Source of the DNA: Pseudomonadota bacterium
GTDB lineage: Bacteria; Pseudomonadota; Alphaproteobacteria; Rhodospirillales; Rhodospirillaceae
Length of the DNA: 9,303 bases
Assembly: GCA_023396465.1 (NCBI GenBank)
Contig: JAEWWF010000326.1
Span: 1 to 9,303 of the forward strand
Direction: 5' to 3'
Made by a program: the position numbers and the translations under genes
Part shown: one piece after another, positions 5,880 through 9,303 of the stretch
Numbering within the stretch: position 1 is the first letter of the stretch
Layout of the letters: every line of letters starts with the position of its first letter
Notes under the pieces: generated by a model
Told to the model about the DNA's origin: nothing
The model's database searches: none
What the model saw: the letters and a program-made list of their open reading frames with translations, nothing else

Positions 5880-5913
5880 TGGATGCGCCCAAGAGGCGCC
5901 CTTGCCGCATCCA
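5880..5913. repeat. Nested inverted repeat (possible RNA hairpin)
   Basis: TGGATGCG (5880-5887) and CGCATCCA (5906-5913) are perfect 8-bp arms around an 18-base interior. An alternative inner stem, GCGCC/GGCGC with a five-base loop, lies partly inside and would compete with the outer stem. It lies about 100 bases downstream of the CBS gene, on its transcript if that reads through. No function is assigned. Confidence 0.35.
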
Positions 5914-5987
5914 GCTTCCCGCAGGTACGCACCCTTTGCGACCTGCCAGGATGCCATGCGACGGCAGTTGACAGGTGACCACGCGCG

Positions 5988-6007
5988 GGCCCGGTCTCCA
6001 CCGGGCC
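5988..6007 (-). terminator. GC hairpin after the CBS gene
   Basis: Arms 5988-5995 and 6000-6007 are perfect 8-bp reverse complements with a four-base loop, starting seven bases after the CBS stop on the minus strand. Position and stability suit a terminator or 3' end structure. There is no T-run after it, so intrinsic termination is uncertain. Confidence 0.45.
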
Positions 6008-6013
6008 GTGTCG

Positions 6014-6463
6014 TCAGCTGGCGGCGCCGTAGTGTTCCCCGAAGATATAGGCATCGCGATTGGCGAGGTCGGTTTCCAGCTCCGACTGCACCACCGCGTA
6101 AAGGTCGCGGATGGATACCATGCCGACCGGGCGGCCATCCTCCACCACCGGCAGGTGGCGGTAGTTGTGCTGCCGCATCATGCGCAGGGCGCTGGCGGCG
6201 GTATCTCCGGGCGACAGCGTGTCGGGATCGGGGGTCATGACCTCGCTGACCGCCGTGGTGTCGGGATCGCGGCCTTGGGCGACGACGCGGGCGGCGATGT
6301 CACGCTCGGTCATGATGCCCGAGAGCCGCTGGCCATCGACGATCATCACGGCGGCGATGGTGTTTTCCCGCATCAGGCGGGCGGCGTCGCGCACCGTCAT
6401 GTCGGGCGGCACCAGCGTGAGGTCCTGGGTGGACGGAATGATGTCGGGTACGATCCTCGCCAT
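6014..6463 (-). CDS. Two-CBS-domain protein
   Basis: A 149-residue protein consisting of a single CBS pair (Bateman module): CBS1 about 14-62 (VPPDMTVRDAARLMRENTIAAVMIVDG, then GIMTERDIA) and CBS2 about 75-126 (VMTPDPDTLSPGDTAASALRMM, then YRHLPVVEDGRPVGMVSIRDL). Such modules bind adenine nucleotides (AMP, ATP or S-adenosylmethionine) and regulate partner proteins. The G-[I/M]-[V/M]-[T/S]-x-R-D motif (49-55 and 114-120) that contacts ribose/phosphate is present in both halves. There is no enzymatic domain, so the partner is unknown. The ATG at 6463 has GGGAG eight bases upstream. Stand-alone CBS proteins are common near stress genes in alphaproteobacteria, which fits the small genes at the left end. 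It follows the kinase gene by 177 bp and is probably transcribed separately. Confidence 0.9.
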   Translation of the reverse strand: MARIVPDIIPSTQDLTLVPPDMTVRDAARLMRENTIAAVMIVDGQRLSGIMTERDIAARVVAQGRDPDTTAVSEVMTPDPDTLSPGDTAASALRMMRQHNYRHLPVVEDGRPVGMVSIRDLYAVVQSELETDLANRDAYIFGEHYGAAS

Positions 6464-6608
6464 GGAGCACTCCCGTTCAGCCTGAAGGTGGTTCGTTCAC
6501 GGGCGACGCATTGGCACTGCGTTCTTGTCTCATAGAGCTTCAAGTGTGCCACCGGTCACGCCACCGTCAAGGGAAATAACCGACTGAAGAAATCGGGAAT
6601 TATCGCAA

Positions 6609-6625
6609 CCCCTTGGCCGCAGGGG
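6609..6625 (-). terminator. Weak hairpin after the histidine kinase gene
   Basis: AGGGG/CCCCT arms (6609-6613 and 6621-6625) with a seven-base loop, 15 bases past the kinase stop on the minus strand, then a moderately AT-rich stretch. The stem is only five base pairs, so this is a tentative terminator. Confidence 0.25.
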
Positions 6626-6640
6626 CGTGGCGGCCGTCCG

Positions 6641-9052
6641 TCAGCCGCCGCTCAGGGCGGCGATGATGGCGCCTTTCAGCTCGTGGACGGGCAGGGGTTT
6701 GTGCAGCAGCGGGAAGCCGCTGGACTGGGTGGCGCGGAGAATTTCCGGGGCGGTGTCGCCTGTGAGCAGGATGCCGGGGATCGGCCCACCGAGGCTGTCA
6801 CGCACCCGCCGGATGGCGTCGATGCCGGTGACGCCGCCCTCCAGCCGGTAGTCGGACAGGATGACATCGGGCATCACCCCGGCCGCCCGCACCGCCGCCA
6901 TGGCGTCGTCCACCGTGCAGCCGGTGATGACGCGGTAGCCCTGCTGGGTGAGCGAGGCTTCGATGCCTTCCAGGATGTCGGGTTCGTCGTCGATGGCCAG
7001 GATGACCACGCCTTGCAGGTCGATATCGTCGAGGTCGGCGGCGTCCTCGTCCTCGGCTTCGCGGGCGTCGAGGTCCACCGGCACGTCGACGGAGAAGCAG
7101 GAGCCCTTGCCCGGCGTCGATCGCACGGTGATCTGATAGCCGAGCAGTTGCGCCAGCCGGTCGACGATGGCAAGGCCGAGCCCGAGCCCTTCGCGGCGGT
7201 TGCGCGCGGCGTTGTCGATCTGGTGGAACTCCTGGAAGATCAACGGGATGTTGCCGGCTTCGATGCCGATTCCGGTATCCCACACCTCCACTGTCACCAC
7301 CGCGCCATGCCGCCGGGCGCCGAGCAGGACACGGCCCTGCGGGCTGTAGCGGATGGCATTGGTGAGGAAGTTGCCGATGACGCGCTCCAGCAGCGTCTGG
7401 TCTGACAGCACCACCGCGCCGGTGCGCACCATGCGCAGGTCCAGCCCCTTGGATTGGGCGATGGGGCCGTACTCCAGCGCCAGGCGATCGAACAGGCGGC
7501 CGAGCGGGAAGCTGGTCAGCACCGGCTCCACCATCCCCGCCTCCAGCTTGGAGATGTTGAGCAGGCCGTTGAGCAGGTCGCCAAGGGCGGCGGTGGAGCG
7601 GTCGATCTTGTCGATGATCTCGCGCACCGCCGGGGCGTGCGGCTGCGCCGACAGGGCATGGATGAACAGGTTGAGGGCCTGGATCGGCTGTCGCAGGTCA
7701 TGGCTGGCGGCGGCCAGGAAGCGGGTCTTGTCGGCGTTGGCCTTCTCGGCGATGGCGGTGGCCTGTTCCAGGCTGTCCTGGATGCGGCGCATCTCGGTGA
7801 TGTTGCGGACGCAGACCAGCGCTTCGTCGAAAGCCTTGGCGGCGATGCGGGCGTCGAACCATTGCGGCTGGCCATCGGGGCGGAAGCTGGCGTACTGCAC
7901 CCGCTGCGGCAGACCGGTGCTGACGGCGGCCCGCACGCCGGCCAGCAACTGCTCCGCAGTCACCGGCGGCAGCAACTGGTCGAGGTAGCGGCCGGGCGCG
8001 CTGTCGGGCGGGAACGGCAAATCCTCGTGATCGGGCGACAGGATCTCGCGCAAGGCGCCGTCGGCGGCGACGGTCATCAGCAGATCGGGCACTGCTTCGA
8101 TGATGGCGCGGCTTTGGGCCTGCATTTCGGCCAGCCGCTCGGCGGTGCCGGCCAGTTCGGCGCCCTGCTCCTCCAGTGTGGCCTGCACCATCTCCAGTTC
8201 CGAGATGGTGGCCTCCAGCGTCTGGCCGCGGAACACCAACTGGCGTTCCTTTTCCTTCAGGTCGGTGATGTCGGTCAGCACCGTGACCGTGCCGCCGTCG
8301 CGGGTGCGGCGCTCCTTGATGAGGTAGCTGCGGCCGTGAACGTAGTCGAGCACCCGCTCGCACACCGGCTGGCGGCGGTCCTTCACCCATCGTTCGACCA
8401 GTTCCTGCCCGGTCTCCTCCAGCAGCAGGCGGCCGGAGTGGACCAGGTTCTCCAGCACCTCGCGCAGGCCGGTGCCGGGAACCGGCGGGCCGTCCAGACC
8501 TTCCATCAGGTCGGCGAAGCGATGGTTGGACATCATCAGCCGCTCGGTCTGATCCCAGAAGGCGAATCCGTCGGCGGTGTTGTTGACCGCATCCTCCAGC
8601 CGGAGATGTACCAGCTTGGCCTCGGTGATGTCGCTCCAATGGCCGACCGAACCGCCGTCGGCGGTGCGGCGGATCTTGATCTGGATCCAGCGGCCATCGG
8701 CCAGGCGCTGTTCCAGCGGTTCGTAGGCTCCCCGCCGGTGGAAGGCGAGCATCTCGGCCAACCACCGTTCTGGGTGCAGGGTGGCCTGTTCGCCGGCGAT
8801 CTCGCCGTTTTCCAGCTCAAGGCGCAGGATGTCCTCAAGCGTCATGCCGATCAGGTCATCGACCGCCTGGAAGGACATGTAAGTGTAGCGGAACTGGCCG
8901 TTGCACCACACCAGCCTCTCGTCGGGGTCGAACACCGCGAGGCCGATGCGCAGGGCATTGACGGCGGCGGCGACATCGACGCCATCGGCGGCGATTCTGG
9001 CCGTGCCGGCGCTGGCGGGCAGGCTGGGGGGGGCGGACTGGCGGACAGGCAC
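6641..9052 (-). CDS. Hybrid sensor histidine kinase with three PAS-like regions and C-terminal receiver
   Basis: An 803-residue cytoplasmic sensor kinase with no membrane segment visible. Order: short linker; PAS1 (about 28-146, LRIGLAVFDPDERLVWCN to WSDITEAK); PAS2 (about 156-266, ending VLTDITDLKEKE); coiled coil (about 267-316); PAS3 (about 316-430, ending VRNITEMR); HisKA with the H-box ASHDLRQPIQALNLF (phosphoacceptor His451); HATPase with N-box NFLTNAIRYSP, DTGIGI (592-597) and GLGLGLAIVD; an acidic linker (661-680); and receiver with Asp688-Asp689, phosphoacceptor Asp734 (LSDYRL), Thr764 and Lys785 (LHKPL). All key residues are present, so it should be active. The H-box resembles that of NahK-type pseudomonad kinases. 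The start is my choice: GTG at 9052 with AGAGAGAG upstream; GTG 9106 is an alternative. The open frame to 9259 is rejected because it overlaps the end of the upstream gene. No output domain other than the receiver is present, so it probably passes phosphate to a partner outside the window. Confidence 0.88.
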   Translation of the reverse strand: MPVRQSAPPSLPASAGTARIAADGVDVAAAVNALRIGLAVFDPDERLVWCNGQFRYTYMSFQAVDDLIGMTLEDILRLELENGEIAGEQATLHPERWLAEMLAFHRRGAYEPLEQRLADGRWIQIKIRRTADGGSVGHWSDITEAKLVHLRLEDAVNNTADGFAFWDQTERLMMSNHRFADLMEGLDGPPVPGTGLREVLENLVHSGRLLLEETGQELVERWVKDRRQPVCERVLDYVHGRSYLIKERRTRDGGTVTVLTDITDLKEKERQLVFRGQTLEATISELEMVQATLEEQGAELAGTAERLAEMQAQSRAIIEAVPDLLMTVAADGALREILSPDHEDLPFPPDSAPGRYLDQLLPPVTAEQLLAGVRAAVSTGLPQRVQYASFRPDGQPQWFDARIAAKAFDEALVCVRNITEMRRIQDSLEQATAIAEKANADKTRFLAAASHDLRQPIQALNLFIHALSAQPHAPAVREIIDKIDRSTAALGDLLNGLLNISKLEAGMVEPVLTSFPLGRLFDRLALEYGPIAQSKGLDLRMVRTGAVVLSDQTLLERVIGNFLTNAIRYSPQGRVLLGARRHGAVVTVEVWDTGIGIEAGNIPLIFQEFHQIDNAARNRREGLGLGLAIVDRLAQLLGYQITVRSTPGKGSCFSVDVPVDLDAREAEDEDAADLDDIDLQGVVILAIDDEPDILEGIEASLTQQGYRVITGCTVDDAMAAVRAAGVMPDVILSDYRLEGGVTGIDAIRRVRDSLGGPIPGILLTGDTAPEILRATQSSGFPLLHKPLPVHELKGAIIAALSGG

Positions 9053-9134
9053 GGCGGCCGCTCTCTCTGGTCGTGGCTCTCGCCCCGACCATACACCGGG
9101 CGTCACGGTGGCGGCCAGCCCTGCCGGCGCGGGG

Positions 9135-9302
9135 TCAGGAGGCGACCAGGCGGCCCAGCCGGGGGCGGCGCAGGGCACCCGTGGACTCGCTGGCGGTGCT
9201 GCGGGAAACCGCCGGAGCGGCGCGGGTGGAGGGGCGGCACTGCGCCTCGAAGTTGCCACCGGGGGCGACGCTCAGGCGGTCGTACTGCACCACCCCGCTC
9301 AG
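9135..9302 (-). CDS. C-terminal end of an unrecognised gene (cut by window edge)
   Basis: The last 55 codons of a minus-strand frame that enters from beyond 9303 and ends in TGA at 9137-9135. The visible residues begin LSGVVQYDRLSVAPGGNFEA and continue with an Arg/Ser/Ala-rich tail ending RLGRLVAS. I do not recognise the family. It looks like coding sequence because the beginning is a balanced mix of residues, in contrast to the Pro/Ala-rich translation of the overlapping kinase frame. It ends 82 bp before the chosen GTG of the histidine kinase on the same strand, so the two may be co-transcribed and this protein may belong to the same signalling system. Confidence 0.5.
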   Translation of the reverse strand: MSGVVQYDRLSVAPGGNFEAQCRPSTRAAPAVSRSTASESTGALRRPRLGRLVAS

Positions 9303-9303
9303 G

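Larger units (their letters stand above)
5650..6013. other. 364-bp gene-free region between the CBS and DUF2889 genes
   Basis: No open frame here looks like a real gene. From the DUF2889 end outward it holds a sigma-70-like promoter, tandem hexamers, a tandem 12-mer, a nested inverted repeat (5880-5913) and a GC-rich hairpin just after the CBS stop. It is larger than other gaps in the window, so a small RNA or complex regulatory region is possible but not shown. Confidence 0.5.

Noticed and set aside
9053..9259. N-terminal extension of the histidine kinase to ATG 9259
   Set aside because: It overlaps the end of another plausible gene by 125 bp and translates to Pro/Ala/Arg-rich sequence unlike a sensor domain.

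Overview
The window is very GC-rich, and its genes have the strong G/C third-position bias that leaves long open frames on both strands. The gene families (a DUF1328/DUF883/DUF2383 small-protein set, a DUF2889 protein, a PAS-rich hybrid kinase with a S-H-D-L-R-Q-P H-box) and GGAAC/CGTT-type promoter motifs suggest a free-living alphaproteobacterium, perhaps a Rhodospirillales-like one. That placement is inference; no rRNA or other phylogenetic marker is present.

Layout. (1) 179-1524, minus strand: three small genes of families usually tied to stress or envelope adaptation: a DUF2383 helical-bundle protein, a 55-residue DUF1328 membrane peptide and a DUF883 (ElaB/YqjD-like) C-tail-anchored protein. 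The first two have upstream motifs resembling the alphaproteobacterial general-stress sigma factor (EcfG) promoter. A perfect 19-bp inverted repeat lies between the first two. (2) 1719-5072, plus strand: a tight four-gene operon of SDR oxidoreductase, ACAD10/11-type acyl-CoA dehydrogenase, aminoglycoside-phosphotransferase-like kinase and DUF6285 protein. This gene set matches LvaD, LvaC, LvaA and LvaB of the Pseudomonas putida levulinate / 4-hydroxyacid pathway, in a different order and with no CoA ligase or regulator in the window. (3) 5059-5649, minus strand: a DUF2889 protein whose 3' end overlaps that of the operon by 14 bp. Its 5' region holds a plausible sigma-70 promoter, three tandem hexamers and a tandem 12-bp repeat. 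(4) 6014-6463, minus strand: a two-CBS-domain protein. (5) 6641-9052, minus strand: a hybrid histidine kinase with three PAS-like sensor regions and a C-terminal receiver, read from a GTG start. (6) 9135-9302, minus strand: the C-terminus of an unrecognised gene running off the right edge.

How the genes may work together. The operon is best explained as catabolism of 4-hydroxyacyl-CoAs, or of gamma-keto acids entering through them. The SDR reduces a 4-keto group (or oxidises a hydroxyl), the kinase plus its DUF6285 partner phosphorylates the 4-hydroxyl, and the ACAD-like enzyme removes the phosphate and moves the oxygen to C3, so that beta-oxidation can proceed. The flanking small genes and the CBS protein look like a stress-response neighbourhood rather than part of that pathway. 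I found no tRNA, rRNA, CRISPR array, insertion sequence or phage gene.
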